The notes: generated by a model from the sequence alone, not told the origin. Shown: positions 15,322-24,679, counted from the first letter of the stretch. The stretch: 64,000 bases of DNA from JABWCQ01 sp964530625 (GCA_964530625.1 CAZHAK010000008.1:1-64000); one strand, 5' to 3'. Numbers and translations are program-made.

Positions 15322-17061
15322 TTACTTAATGGTCATGGAGCCTGTGGCTTCGTTTGAACCTACTTGGGTGATGGCGAACTGGTAGCTGCCGGAACCGCTG
15401 TAGGCGTAGATGACAATTCGAATTGGAATATTTCCGTCTGAATTGCACGTAAAATCCTCGTCACCGGATGCTTCTCCTTGGCAGGGAAGCTGGGTCTGGC
15501 AATCATCCGAAAACGTGAACACGTCAAAGTCACCGCCCGGCGCAACAAGCTGGAAGCGCCACGAACCGGGCGTCAAGGTGGTGCGGAACCAATTCTCCGC
15601 GCCTTCAGCCGGAAGGGAACAATTGCTCACGACCGAGCCTAAAGTATAGGCCGTCGCAGTGCCGCACGTCGTGGCGCACTGTCCACCGCCGCCGCCGCAA
15701 GGGGTGGAACAATCCAATCCTTGCGTCCACGCGCCGCTCAGTTGATTGCATTGCGCCTGTGTCACGCCGTCCTGACATTGCGTGTTGTTATTGTAGCAGC
15801 AGCGTCCGGTGGGATCGCTTCCGCCTAAACTGCGCACGAAGGTCGAGATGAAGGCGTGCCAGTTGGTTTGCCGCCATTGCAGAGATGAATAGCTCACCGA
15901 GTCCGGCGCATACTGCGACAACTGCCACGGAATGTAAACATTTAATCCGCCGCGGGGCACAGGCTGTGTGGGCGCTTGAAAATAAGTGTCGGTAAACGGC
16001 ACGGCGGCGTTCAGCGCGTTGCGCACGGCGACGGCATTCGAGTTGATCAAGTTGCTGTTTGCCAGATTCGGTTGAGCCTGAATCTGATTGGTGAACTCGC
16101 GAATGTCCACATACTTGGGTTCATCCAAACTCGTCGCGTGTGTGCTGTTCCAAGCGTTCAACACCTCATTCCAATTCGCGCCGCCTTCCTGCACGAGGAT
16201 ATTTCCAAACGAGCCCAGCGCCGCGCCGAGGCTCTGCATTTCCGACATCCTGAACATGGCGTAGTGCGTTGTCTTCTGCTTGAATTGGGCGCGCTCAACC
16301 ACCGACTGCACGATTTTACGAGCGAAGGCGTCGTTCGTCGCGTTCTGATTATTGGCAAGCCAACCTAACCACAAGTCCGCTCCAAGAATATTTTCCATCG
16401 GCATCACGAATTGACAGCCCGTCATGTATTCGCACACACTACGCAATTCATAGGCGACTTCGGTCATGCCCATCAAGCAGGCGTGCCAGGTGAGAATATC
16501 CACGTGCTGCAAATCCGACGTGGCAATGGCTTCGCGGGTTTCGGGAAGCGTCAAGAGTCCGCCGGCGCCGCTCAAGTCATCCGAGCAGCTTCCCGGCCAG
16601 CCTGCTCCGTGATCGTCAATAATCAACTGATAACGATCGGCGGGATAGTTGGCTTTGCAGTAGTTGATAAAGTTGCGCAGCGTTTGCGGATCCGACATGT
16701 CGCGTGTGCCGAGGTTTTCAAGCTCAGGTGAGCTGATCTGGTTCGGGTTTTCGTTGGGATGAAGCTCCACATGATAGTAGCGCGCGTTGCCGCCGCCGCC
16801 ATAGCGCGACACCATGGCAATCATGTTGACCCCGTCCACGCTGCCGACCTTTTCCATGTCCTGCACGTCTTGTACAATATAGGATGTGCCGTTGTTCGCT
16901 TGATCCAAGTCGTTGTTACCCGCGCCGTAGAGCATGATCGTCCATTTCGCCTGAACGGGATCGTCCCCGCCGTTGCTGTCGCTCTTGCAACTGACAATCA
17001 GCGCCGCCGTGAACAACGTCACGGCCGCGACGGTAATCCAGAGTGATTTCCTGATTTTCAT
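15322..17061 (-). CDS. Clostripain-family (C11) cysteine protease lipoprotein
   Basis: 579 residues. Signal peptide with lipobox LIVSC (Cys 25). The catalytic domain (about 38-400) is a C11 caspase-fold protease: WTIMLYGAGNNDLD, then IIDDHGAGW with catalytic His 151 and ILTWHACLMGM with catalytic Cys 195. C11 enzymes usually cleave after Arg. A cysteine-rich insert follows (about 408-445, RCCYNNNTQC...CSTPC), which resembles short repeats found in secreted proteins of uncultured FCB bacteria. The last 110 residues look like a bacterial pre-peptidase C-terminal (PPC) beta-sandwich (ENWFRTTLTPGSWRFQLVAP...GSYQFAITQV). Start supported by AGGA about seven bases upstream. Own promoter at 17110-17138. 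Role could be surface protein maturation or nutrient proteolysis. Confidence 0.88.
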   Translation of the reverse strand: MKIRKSLWITVAAVTLFTAALIVSCKSDSNGGDDPVQAKWTIMLYGAGNNDLDQANNGTSYIVQDVQDMEKVGSVDGVNMIAMVSRYGGGGNARYYHVELHPNENPNQISSPELENLGTRDMSDPQTLRNFINYCKANYPADRYQLIIDDHGAGWPGSCSDDLSGAGGLLTLPETREAIATSDLQHVDILTWHACLMGMTEVAYELRSVCEYMTGCQFVMPMENILGADLWLGWLANNQNATNDAFARKIVQSVVERAQFKQKTTHYAMFRMSEMQSLGAALGSFGNILVQEGGANWNEVLNAWNSTHATSLDEPKYVDIREFTNQIQAQPNLANSNLINSNAVAVRNALNAAVPFTDTYFQAPTQPVPRGGLNVYIPWQLSQYAPDSVSYSSLQWRQTNWHAFISTFVRSLGGSDPTGRCCYNNNTQCQDGVTQAQCNQLSGAWTQGLDCSTPCGGGGGQCATTCGTATAYTLGSVVSNCSLPAEGAENWFRTTLTPGSWRFQLVAPGGDFDVFTFSDDCQTQLPCQGEASGDEDFTCNSDGNIPIRIVIYAYSGSGSYQFAITQVGSNEATGSMTIK

Positions 17062-17109
17062 AATTTTCCTGCTTTCACAGAGTTAGTTTATCCTGCACTC
17101 AATATTCTC

Positions 17110-17138
17110 AATCTAACATTTCTACCAAATACTTTCAA
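17110..17138 (-). promoter_or_regulatory. Promoter of the C11 protease gene
   Basis: On the minus strand TTGAAA (17138-17133), 17-base spacer, TAGATT (17115-17110). Predicted start near 17103, about 42 bases before the ATG. Confidence 0.5.
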
Positions 17139-17178
17139 GTGTTCACGCAGCGCAAAAGTTCGCCGTAACTCAAACGGC

Positions 17179-18225
17179 TCAGTCTATCCAGTCGGCGATG
17201 AAGATATTTGTCTCACCCATGGCTTTGCTTTCACCGCGGTTGCTGGCCCAGACGAGTTTTTTGCCGTCATAGCTCCACATGGGGAAGCCGTCGAATGTGG
17301 GGCCGTAGGTTACTCGTTCGAGGTCGGAGCCGTCGGGGCGAATGCGGAAGAGGTCGAAATTCGGCATGCGCTTGTTGCCCGCGCTGTCGGCCCAATTGGT
17401 CGTGAAGATAATCCACTCGCCGGAGGGATGCACATACGGACAAAAGCTCGCGGAGTTCAAGTTCGTCACCTGCCGTTGATTGTTTCCCTCGATGTCCATT
17501 ATCCAAAGTTCGAGCCGGACGGGTGAGACCGCTTGCTGTTCCCACAGATGATTCCACTTGCCCAGCTCTTCGGCGGTCTTCGGATGAAACGCACGATAGA
17601 TAATGTGCTTACCGTCCGGTGAATAAAACGGCCCGCCGTCGTAACCCACCGTGTGCGTCAAGCGCTTGACGTTCGAGCCGTCAATATTCATTTTGTAAAG
17701 CTCCAAATCACCGTCACGGCCGGACGTGAACACAATTTCTTTTCCGTCGGGCGAGACCGCTGCTTCGGCATCATAACCTTTTTCGCTTGTCAGCTTCACT
17801 AAATTACTTCCGTCACGATTGGACTTGTACACGTCAAACTCAAACAGTCCCCAGACGTAGCCTAAGCTACGATCCGGTTTGTCCGGACAGCTCGCGCCAT
17901 GCTCGTGTGTCGAACAAAAGACAATCTCGTCCGTGCCCGGCACAAAAAATGAACACGTCGTCGCACCCGTGCCGGTGCTGACCAGCTTGGACTCTTTGGT
18001 CTCGAGGTTCATCGTAAAAATTTGATCACAGTTGAAGCTGTCGCGCGTCGCCTGATATACCAGCCATTTTCCGTCATCAGAAAAATACGCTTCCGCATTT
18101 TCTCCGCCAAAGGTGAGCTGCTGAATGTTTTGCAAGTGGGTTTCGCCGTCGAACTGTGCGGGTTCGGCGGCCTGCGCGGCAGTCACGAAGCTAAGAATCA
18201 CCAAAACGATAAGTTGTAATCTCAT
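17179..18225 (-). CDS. Periplasmic TolB-like PD40 beta-propeller protein
   Basis: 348 residues. Signal peptide 1-19 (LIVLVILSFVTAAQA). The rest is a six-bladed TolB-type propeller built of PD40 repeats: YFSDDGKWLVYQATRD, AAVSPDGKEIVFTSGRDGDLELY, FYSPDGKHIIYRAFH, VHPSGEWIIFTTNW and MWSYDGKKLVWASNRG are the clear blades. This is not TolB itself: the N-terminal TolB domain is missing and no Pal or TolA gene is nearby. It follows the small membrane protein gene by 10 bases and the M28 peptidase gene, so the three are one operon. It may bind or present a peptide or polysaccharide substrate of the peptidase. The C-terminal FIADWID ends cleanly without a sorting signal. Confidence 0.85.
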   Translation of the reverse strand: MRLQLIVLVILSFVTAAQAAEPAQFDGETHLQNIQQLTFGGENAEAYFSDDGKWLVYQATRDSFNCDQIFTMNLETKESKLVSTGTGATTCSFFVPGTDEIVFCSTHEHGASCPDKPDRSLGYVWGLFEFDVYKSNRDGSNLVKLTSEKGYDAEAAVSPDGKEIVFTSGRDGDLELYKMNIDGSNVKRLTHTVGYDGGPFYSPDGKHIIYRAFHPKTAEELGKWNHLWEQQAVSPVRLELWIMDIEGNNQRQVTNLNSASFCPYVHPSGEWIIFTTNWADSAGNKRMPNFDLFRIRPDGSDLERVTYGPTFDGFPMWSYDGKKLVWASNRGESKAMGETNIFIADWID

Positions 18226-18235
18226 TATCAGTTTC

Positions 18236-18634
18236 CTATTTCAATAACCTCTCCGCCAGATATGGCAGAGCAATAATACTTAACACCAGAAAGAGCCAAA
18301 GGTCACCTTTCCAGAAGTGATACATTGCGAACAGTTCCTGCCAGCTCATGCCGCGCGCTCTGCCGAAACCAAATTCGAAGATGACGGTCATCACACACCA
18401 CATGCTGCCGACGATCCAAAGATCAGCGAGCTTGTAAGGAGCACGCTGGAACTTCAAGAACAGCATCGTTATAAGAAGAAACAGCGCGAAACCGGTAAAG
18501 ACGCTCAGTTGATGCGCCCACTTGCCGAGCGACTCTTCAAGCCATGGTTTTAGGACTTTCTCGCGTAGGCCTGCATTCACGATCGCAGTGATCAGCAGCG
18601 CGAACCAGAAAATCGTACTGTACACAAAAAACAT
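18236..18634 (-). CDS. Small integral membrane protein, unknown
   Basis: 132 residues and about four hydrophobic helices: 4-22 (VYSTIFWFALLITAIVNAG), 44-61, 72-89 and 112-128. Loops carry conserved-looking charged and aromatic residues (FQRAPYKLADLW, GRARGMSWQELF). I do not recognise the family. It is the middle gene of the M28 peptidase-membrane protein-propeller operon, with gaps of six and ten bases, so it is very likely translated. There are no catalytic motifs. Confidence 0.7.
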   Translation of the reverse strand: MFFVYSTIFWFALLITAIVNAGLREKVLKPWLEESLGKWAHQLSVFTGFALFLLITMLFLKFQRAPYKLADLWIVGSMWCVMTVIFEFGFGRARGMSWQELFAMYHFWKGDLWLFLVLSIIALPYLAERLLK

Positions 18635-18640
18635 GCGGTA

Positions 18641-20416
18641 TTAATGTTTCTGCGCGGGAGCTTTCAAGACGACGTTCGTGAGTTCATGTTTGTCTTCGCG
18701 GACATACTCGACTTCGACGGTGTCGCCCGGAGCATACGTTCTGAGCGCAAACACGAAGTCATAAATGTTGTTCAGCTTGACTTTGCCCATGCGCACCAGT
18801 AAGTCGCCGCCTTTTATTCCCGCTTCGGCGGCGGGTCCGCCTTCGCGCGCCCCGGACAACAACACTCCCAACAGCGAATCAGCCTGCGAGTAATCGGGAA
18901 TCGAGCCGAAATACACACGGAAACTGCCTCCGCCCTGCTGCGGCGGCTCCGACGATTTTACATACGTCAGCGGATTGTTGAACGCGTCAATTTCGCGCAA
19001 GGTATTGACGGCGAGGTTCGTGATCTTGACTTCACCTTCGTAGTTAATGAGATGCGCGTCGTCGGTGGATTTGTGATAATCCGCGTGCGCGCCGCTGAAA
19101 AAGAAGAGTACGGGTTTTTCAGCCAAATAGAAATTCATGTGATCTGAAGGGCCATAACCGTCGCCTTTACAGTTAATGGTCAGACCCGTGCCGAGACTTG
19201 CGCGATCTACGATTTCGGAAAACTCTTCGGCGGACTTGCAGCTCAAGACTGTGAATTCGTTCTTCTCGTTCAACCTGCCGACCATATCTAAATTCAGCAT
19301 CATCCGCACGCGGTCGAGATCCAACGGAAAGTTCTTGACCAAATGACTCGAACCACCTAAGCCTGTTTCCTCGGCGGTGAAGGCCACGGCCAGAAGCGTC
19401 GAATTGATCGGAGTATTTTTCAATGTCCGCGCAACTTCCAACATTCCCGCCACACCGCTGGCGTTGTCATCCGCGCCGTTATGAATGATATGCGGATTTT
19501 CATCCAGACTTCCGCTCTGTCCGTAGCCCAAGTGATCATAGTGCGCGCCAATCACGAGAATGTCATCACCGCCGCGAATCATTCCGCCGACATTTTTGAC
19601 CAGCACGGTTTCGCGCGACAAGTCTGTGGACATTTGGACGCTGTCTTTCGTCACTTCCAAACTGCGCGGCTGAGTATTGGAGTCAATCGAGCGCTGTAAT
19701 TTTGCCAGCTCAAACTCCGGCCAAAGTTGCTGGACGGCTTTGCGCGTAATTTGCATGACCGGAACGCCGCAGTCCATATAGGCTTCCGTTGAAGACGGCT
19801 CGATCAGTTCTTCCACTTGCGAGGTGTCGGCATAGAGCGGCCCGTCCACAAGCAACATGGCCTTCGCGCCTTTCAGTTTTGCGTTGCCCGCTTTGGCGCG
19901 CAACGTCGAATGCGCTGTCACGTTGATGCCGTCGAATACTGACGTCGAATCAAACTCTCCCGGTTCCTTGCGCATACACAACACAATCGCGCCGTTTACA
20001 TCCACGTCCGCGAAGTCGTCATATTCAAACTCAGGTGCGATGATCCCGTAGCCCGCAAAGATGACTTGACCGGTGACTTCGCCCGGAGCGGAAAATCCCG
20101 TCGGCATGACGCCCGTCTTGGTGTCCAATGTCGCACCCTTATACGAGATGAAATTCCTTTCGCCCAATGTGAAACCCCAGCCCATTTCAAATTCCTGAAA
20201 ATAGGAGCCGCCGAACACGGGTTCGAGTCCTGCGGCTTGCATTTGCTCCGCGATATAGACCGCCGCGTCGTCGAGCCCTTTGGTGCCGATACCCCTGCCC
20301 TCGCGCGCGTCATCGGCTAAATACTCGACGTCGGCGCGAATCCGCTCGATCATCGTTTGAGCGCTTGCGGTCACGGCGAACGTGATGAGCAAACAAAGTA
20401 AAGTCAAGTGTTTCAT
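18641..20416 (-). CDS. Secreted M28 family aminopeptidase with PA and PDZ domains
   Basis: 591 residues from the ATG at 20416, which opens the signal peptide MKHLTLLCLLITFAVTASA. Zinc metallopeptidase expected to remove N-terminal residues from peptides in the periplasm or outside. A PA-like insert (about 100-250) precedes the completed M28 core. Two-zinc ligands are visible: GAHYDHLG (His, Asp context), HNGADDNASGVAGML (bridging Asp), FTAEETGLGGS (catalytic Glu and ligand Glu), NLDMVGRL (Asp) and ADYHKSTDD (His). A PDZ domain ends the protein (about 495-585, GPAAEAGIKGGDLLVRMG, NIYDFVFALRTYAPGDTVEV). First gene of the three-gene minus operon and divergent from the gene at 20469, with 52 bases between starts. 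Confidence 0.9.
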   Translation of the reverse strand: MKHLTLLCLLITFAVTASAQTMIERIRADVEYLADDAREGRGIGTKGLDDAAVYIAEQMQAAGLEPVFGGSYFQEFEMGWGFTLGERNFISYKGATLDTKTGVMPTGFSAPGEVTGQVIFAGYGIIAPEFEYDDFADVDVNGAIVLCMRKEPGEFDSTSVFDGINVTAHSTLRAKAGNAKLKGAKAMLLVDGPLYADTSQVEELIEPSSTEAYMDCGVPVMQITRKAVQQLWPEFELAKLQRSIDSNTQPRSLEVTKDSVQMSTDLSRETVLVKNVGGMIRGGDDILVIGAHYDHLGYGQSGSLDENPHIIHNGADDNASGVAGMLEVARTLKNTPINSTLLAVAFTAEETGLGGSSHLVKNFPLDLDRVRMMLNLDMVGRLNEKNEFTVLSCKSAEEFSEIVDRASLGTGLTINCKGDGYGPSDHMNFYLAEKPVLFFFSGAHADYHKSTDDAHLINYEGEVKITNLAVNTLREIDAFNNPLTYVKSSEPPQQGGGSFRVYFGSIPDYSQADSLLGVLLSGAREGGPAAEAGIKGGDLLVRMGKVKLNNIYDFVFALRTYAPGDTVEVEYVREDKHELTNVVLKAPAQKH

Positions 20417-20468
20417 TCTGGTTCTTCGAATAGTGGAAAAAGTTTGCGGGAAAGTGTATCTTGTGCTC

Positions 20469-21152
20469 ATGGACAAGCAAGTAAAACAATTTTTGGAAAG
20501 CGCGGTCGGATGGGCGGCCGGTGAGGACGCGCCGTCACGCGAGTTGGTCGGCGAAGTCGGCGAGCTTCCCTTTCCGCGCATTCCCAAACCCGAGGAAGCC
20601 CGGGAGTATTTGTGGCGCATACTTTCGTATCCCGAGCGCGGGCGCGCCCTGGCGATTTTGAATGCTCTGGACCTGATCATCGAACTCATTCCGTCATGGA
20701 CGGCCTACATTCATGTTCAGGATTTGCGGCTGGCAGCCGTCGAAGAAGTTCACCTCGAACGCTGGGCCGACGGCTTGAGCGAAGCGGCCTTCCATCGCAT
20801 TTGCCGTTTTCACGATACAAGCGTGGACGGCCGATTGAATGGCTGGGCCTTGACCTCGCTCGCCGCGCTGCTGATTCACGAAGGCGATAGCATCGCCGGC
20901 TATCTTTCGTCGCTGCGAATAGACTTCACCGCGCTGGAGGCGACCCCCGGCGAAATCGAGCGCATCATTGCCATTTTAACAGAGTTCCCGCTCGTGCTCG
21001 CGGCTTTGTCGAAAGGCGAACACAAATCCTTTAAGATTCTTCCCGCGACGCTGATCGTTACCTTAGCGACGATGTTTGCGGATGAGCGATTTACGGAAGA
21101 ACAAACCGCCGCGGCTATTTTGGCCGCCGATCGCTGGTTGACACAATCATGA
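20469..21152 (+). CDS. Conserved-looking cytoplasmic protein, unknown
   Basis: 227 residues from the ATG at 20469 (MDKQVKQFLESAVGW). Longer versions starting upstream would run into the M28 gene start and read a Cys/Val-rich tail that looks non-coding. It is predicted all-helical and acidic with no signal peptide, membrane span or catalytic motif. Alternating Leu/Ala heptads (ALAILNALDLIIELIPSW, AAILAADRWL) suggest a helical-repeat or scaffold fold. It overlaps the S4-domain gene by four bases (ATGA), so the two proteins are made together. The S4 partner suggests a link to ribosome or RNA quality control, but this is only context. Confidence 0.7.
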   Translation: MDKQVKQFLESAVGWAAGEDAPSRELVGEVGELPFPRIPKPEEAREYLWRILSYPERGRALAILNALDLIIELIPSWTAYIHVQDLRLAAVEEVHLERWADGLSEAAFHRICRFHDTSVDGRLNGWALTSLAALLIHEGDSIAGYLSSLRIDFTALEATPGEIERIIAILTEFPLVLAALSKGEHKSFKILPATLIVTLATMFADERFTEEQTAAAILAADRWLTQS

Positions 21153-21529
21153 AGCTTCGCGTGGACATTTGGCTGCATCGCGCGCGCATCTTCAAGTCGC
21201 GCACTCAGGCGACTGAAGCCTGCCGCGACGGAAAAATAATGATCGGTGAAAAATTCGCCGTCGCACACGACACCGTGGAAGAGGGCGCGACGATCAAGAT
21301 TCGCATGAAGGGACTCTACCGCACCTACCGCATTTTGGAAGCCGCGAATATCAACGTCTCTAAGAAAGACGCGCCGCACATGTACGAAGAGATCACCGAC
21401 GCAGCCACGGTCGAAAAATTTCGCGAAATCTCCGAGTCAAACAAACTCTGGCGCGAAACAAGCAAGAGTGATAAAGGCAGACCAACCAAGAAAGATCGCC
21501 GGGACATAGACAAAATGCGCGGCCGCTGA
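21149..21529 (+). CDS. S4-domain RNA-binding protein (Hsp15-like)
   Basis: 126 residues. An S4 domain occupies the N-terminal half: MKLRVDIWLHRARIFKSRTQ, then ATEACRDGKIMIGEKFAVAHDTVEEGATIKI, here broken into parts; it matches the heat-shock protein Hsp15/YrfH (HslR) pattern. Hsp15 binds free 50S subunits carrying nascent chains and helps recycle stalled ribosomes. The C-terminal tail is rich in Lys/Arg (RPTKKDRRDIDKMRGR), as in Hsp15. Translation is coupled to the unknown gene by an ATGA overlap. Other single S4-domain proteins (YlxR-associated, RqcH partner RqcP) are possible alternatives; RqcP is shorter. Confidence 0.85.
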   Translation: MKLRVDIWLHRARIFKSRTQATEACRDGKIMIGEKFAVAHDTVEEGATIKIRMKGLYRTYRILEAANINVSKKDAPHMYEEITDAATVEKFREISESNKLWRETSKSDKGRPTKKDRRDIDKMRGR

Positions 21530-21598
21530 TGTCTTTTTCTCCCCCGGTCCTCCGAGGGGGTTAGGGGGTCAAAAACTAAAGCGCAGTCAGAATCAAAG

Positions 21599-21622
21599 AG
21601 CGGCAGCACAGCCGCTTTTTTT
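21599..21622 (+). terminator. Terminator of the S4-protein operon
   Basis: AGCGGC, loop AGCACA, GCCGCT followed by seven Ts. It touches the stop codon of the convergent GT9 gene. A G-run hairpin (CCCCCGG tcct CCGAGGGGG, 21541-21560) precedes it. Confidence 0.75.
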
Positions 21623-22652
21623 ATTCCAGCAACAGCTTTAGCGACGCGCCCAAAATTTCGCGCGGTGTAATCATCGCCAGATGCCCCAGCCGCGCACACT
21701 CGGTTTCAATACAATCCGGGCGAAACGAACACGGCGCCGCAAGCACAATGTTCCGCGGATTCTCGGCGTCGTTCCAATTATCCGGATTGCCCGGCCCGAA
21801 AATCGTAACCGTCGGAATACCGCAAGCCACCGCGACATGCTTCGGCCCCGAGTCCGGCCCGACATAAAGTGAGCAATGCCGATACAACGCGGCAAGCTCG
21901 GGCACTCGCGCCTCCGAAAAATGCGGCACGGGTTTATTCAGCTTGCTGAGAATGCGCTGGGCAAATTCTCCTTCACCGGGTCCGCTCGTCAACACAACTT
22001 GCATATGCGCCGCGCGCAGCATGTCAATCGTTTGCGCCGTTAAATCCGCAGGATATCTCTTCGCCGCGTTCGCGCTGCCCGTCGCCACAGCCACCACCAC
22101 GCCGGTTAAGCTATCCATGAATTTGTTCGCTTTGGCCTTCGCGTCCCGATCCTGTTGATCGCTGAAAATATCGAGCTGCCGTGACCCCGCGGGAATTCCC
22201 AACAGCTTCAGCATCTCCAGTCTCAGATCTACCGCGTACAAACTTCGATCAGACGCTTCTTCAATGAAGTGATGGGTATACGCCCAATTTCGCCCGCGTC
22301 GTTTTAGTCCCGCGCGCACCTTTGCTCCTGAACAAAACACAAATTGCGCGCTGCGCGGATTCGAAAAAAAGTCAATCACCAAGTCGTAGCGCTCGCGCCG
22401 CAATCTCCGCGCAGTCTCAATCACAGCAATCAATCCACGCCTCGGCGCCACCCACAAATTCGTGAGCGCCGGATGATAGCGCATTGTTTCTTCCGCCGGA
22501 TACTCGGCTAAGAAATCTATCTGCGCGTCCGGAAAGCGCTCACGCACGGCGCGAATCGCCGGAGTACACAACAGACAATCCCCGATTCGCCTGAGCTGAA
22601 CAAACAGAACTTTCCTCGGCGAAAGAACTGGCGCGGGAGCAGAGAGCTTCAC
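21621..22652 (-). CDS. Glycosyltransferase family 9 (ADP-heptose:LPS heptosyltransferase-like)
   Basis: 343 residues. Expected to add L,D-heptose from ADP-heptose to the LPS core on the cytoplasmic face. The GT-B fold is marked by KVLFVQLRRIGDCLLCTPAI at residues 14-33, the standard first strand-loop-helix of GT9, FPDAQIDFLAE, and the C-terminal donor site GPDSGPKHVAVACGIPTVTIFG. The PCSFRPDCIETECARLGHLA tail with cysteines recalls the CxxxxC segment of RfaF/RfaQ-like enzymes. Last gene of the operon that starts with the GT4 at 30.8 kb. Its ATG overlaps the metallophosphoesterase stop by four bases. HldD at 2445 makes the donor sugar. Confidence 0.9.
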   Translation of the reverse strand: MKLSAPAPVLSPRKVLFVQLRRIGDCLLCTPAIRAVRERFPDAQIDFLAEYPAEETMRYHPALTNLWVAPRRGLIAVIETARRLRRERYDLVIDFFSNPRSAQFVFCSGAKVRAGLKRRGRNWAYTHHFIEEASDRSLYAVDLRLEMLKLLGIPAGSRQLDIFSDQQDRDAKAKANKFMDSLTGVVVAVATGSANAAKRYPADLTAQTIDMLRAAHMQVVLTSGPGEGEFAQRILSKLNKPVPHFSEARVPELAALYRHCSLYVGPDSGPKHVAVACGIPTVTIFGPGNPDNWNDAENPRNIVLAAPCSFRPDCIETECARLGHLAMITPREILGASLKLLLE

Positions 22653-24679
22653 GATGCCTTGCTCAAATTGAGTGTCAGCAAGGGTTCGCTCGATTCAATA
22701 CCGTAGGCTGTCACAGTGACACCGCTCGTCGTCGCTACACACCACAGGTAGTGATGCGTATCCTCCGCACTCTTGAGTTTGGATCCGCCGCCGCCCGAGA
22801 TAACATACGTTACACCATCTTTCTCCAAGTGCAGCAGGCTATGAATATGCCCCGAGAAAACAGCCGAGACGGAATGTTTCTTAAACAACTCATGCAGTCG
22901 CTCGGCGTGTGACCGAACCTCCATACCGTAGAACGCGTCTTCACGCGGATCAAACACCGGCTTATGACAAAACACCAGCGTGAACTCCGCTTCAGACGGT
23001 TTCGCAAAGGTCTGGTCAAGCCATTTCCACTGCTCGTCCATAATAGTTCCCAGCGCGTTATTGATCAAAATCAATCGCACCTGCCCGACCGTAATATCTC
23101 CGTGATCGCTACCGAATAACGCGTGAAAGAATTGCGCGTGAACCTTATTGTAGTGAACGACGTCGTGATTCCCTGGTGTGACAACAATCGGAAACGGAAG
23201 TTTGCGCAGCAGCACGCGCACTCTGCGATACGCCAATTGCGTCGCGCCTGTCGCTAAATCTCCGGTGGACACCGTAAAATCCGGACGGCGCGCGGCAATC
23301 GCTTCGATAATTTTTTGGAACGCGTAGTATCCGGTTTTCCGCGACGCAAAGGGCGACTCAGAACCGGTGACGTCACCGAAAATGGCGAAGCGAACAGAAC
23401 CCGCATCAGCAGGCGTCACAGAAACAGGTTCGCCTTCCCATGATTTTCGCCGCACGTTTGAAAATTTGCGAAACACCGCTTCCTCAAACCGATGCCGTGC
23501 TCCCTCTTGTCGCAAGTGTCGCGGCATTCGCCTGCCGTAAATCCAGGCCACAACTCCACGCGCAATCACACCCGCGGCAATCAAAAAGGGCAAGAGATCA
23601 ACCGTAGATTCCAGGATTGCCGGGTCAATATTTTCCGGCCAGAAGTACCACCACAATACGCCGATGTGCAGCCCCGCGACAACGTGCAGCGCAAACATCC
23701 AGCGCCGACCGTCCTTCACTGCCGATACGATTAACAGCGTCGCGATCACAAGCCCGACAATCACATGATTGCGGCTGTCTAATATCACATCCGGCTCCGT
23801 GACGCGCACGACGAACAATCCGACAAGCGCAAGCACAAGCGGCAGCGCGCTGTAGCGCACGGCGCGCAAACCGGCTTCTGACTGCGCGTGAAACCAACGC
23901 AAGATGACGGCCGTGACACTGAGCGCAAGTAACGGTGACGCCGCGCCCACCAGTCCGACCCACTCGCCGTCTAACAGCACATGCAATAGCGTCAGCACCG
24001 CAGCGCAAATGACTACGCCTCGTGCCCACGCGGTCTTGACGAACAGCGCCGCGATTATGAAACCAATCCACGGCGCAGCCAAGAATGCTGATTCCTTAAG
24101 CGTCAGCGCAAGGTCCGGCTGCTGTTCCATGATTTCCGGCAAATCAAATTGCAAAAGACTTTTCGCCGTTAATCCAAGAAACGCGATACCGACGGTGATC
24201 AACAATGCCCGTGCACTCGCGTTCGTCTGCTTGCGCAAAATAAAGAGCGACAGCAATGGCAAGAACGCCGGCGGCCACAAGCCGAACACCGCCAGCGGCA
24301 CCGCGCTTAAGATCGCCATGAAGAACATCGCCTCACGGGATTGCTCTTCGGTCGCCCGCGCCGCAAACCACACGTTAGCTGCCGTGACGAACATGACGGA
24401 GGTTTCCGCGATGAACGGCGGCTCGCTGAAAATTATCGCAGCGGACGGAAACGATACAAAAATCGCAGCGGCATAAATGCCTTTCCCCGTGCCGAACAAC
24501 CGTTCTGCCGCGTCATACACAAATCCCGCGGCACATAGCGCGAAGAAACCTCCGAGCAACACGACCGGAGCAAGATAAATTCCGGAAGTCGCCGTCGCAA
24601 AAAGATACGGCCCCCATCCTACCACCACAAACAATAAAAAGAACAGTGAGCCGACCAATTGCTCGCCTTGCTTACTCAT
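22649..24679 (-). CDS. Polytopic membrane protein fused to a calcineurin-like metallophosphoesterase
   Basis: 676 residues. The N-terminal 390 residues contain about twelve hydrophobic helices (beginning LVGSLFFLLFVVVGWGPYLF), an arrangement like membrane glycosyltransferases or O-antigen-type proteins but without a motif I can name. The C-terminal part (about 425-676) is a complete metallophosphoesterase: FGDVTGSE, STGDLATG, PGNHDVVH, FCHKPVF and SGHIHSLLH are the five metal-binding blocks. The catalytic domain would be cytoplasmic or periplasmic depending on the helix count. Both ends overlap neighbours by four bases (ATGA). It sits between a GT4 and a heptosyltransferase, so a lipid-linked sugar or lipid A phosphate is the likely substrate. 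The fusion itself is unusual. Confidence 0.85.
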   Translation of the reverse strand: MSKQGEQLVGSLFFLLFVVVGWGPYLFATATSGIYLAPVVLLGGFFALCAAGFVYDAAERLFGTGKGIYAAAIFVSFPSAAIIFSEPPFIAETSVMFVTAANVWFAARATEEQSREAMFFMAILSAVPLAVFGLWPPAFLPLLSLFILRKQTNASARALLITVGIAFLGLTAKSLLQFDLPEIMEQQPDLALTLKESAFLAAPWIGFIIAALFVKTAWARGVVICAAVLTLLHVLLDGEWVGLVGAASPLLALSVTAVILRWFHAQSEAGLRAVRYSALPLVLALVGLFVVRVTEPDVILDSRNHVIVGLVIATLLIVSAVKDGRRWMFALHVVAGLHIGVLWWYFWPENIDPAILESTVDLLPFLIAAGVIARGVVAWIYGRRMPRHLRQEGARHRFEEAVFRKFSNVRRKSWEGEPVSVTPADAGSVRFAIFGDVTGSESPFASRKTGYYAFQKIIEAIAARRPDFTVSTGDLATGATQLAYRRVRVLLRKLPFPIVVTPGNHDVVHYNKVHAQFFHALFGSDHGDITVGQVRLILINNALGTIMDEQWKWLDQTFAKPSEAEFTLVFCHKPVFDPREDAFYGMEVRSHAERLHELFKKHSVSAVFSGHIHSLLHLEKDGVTYVISGGGGSKLKSAEDTHHYLWCVATTSGVTVTAYGIESSEPLLTLNLSKAS

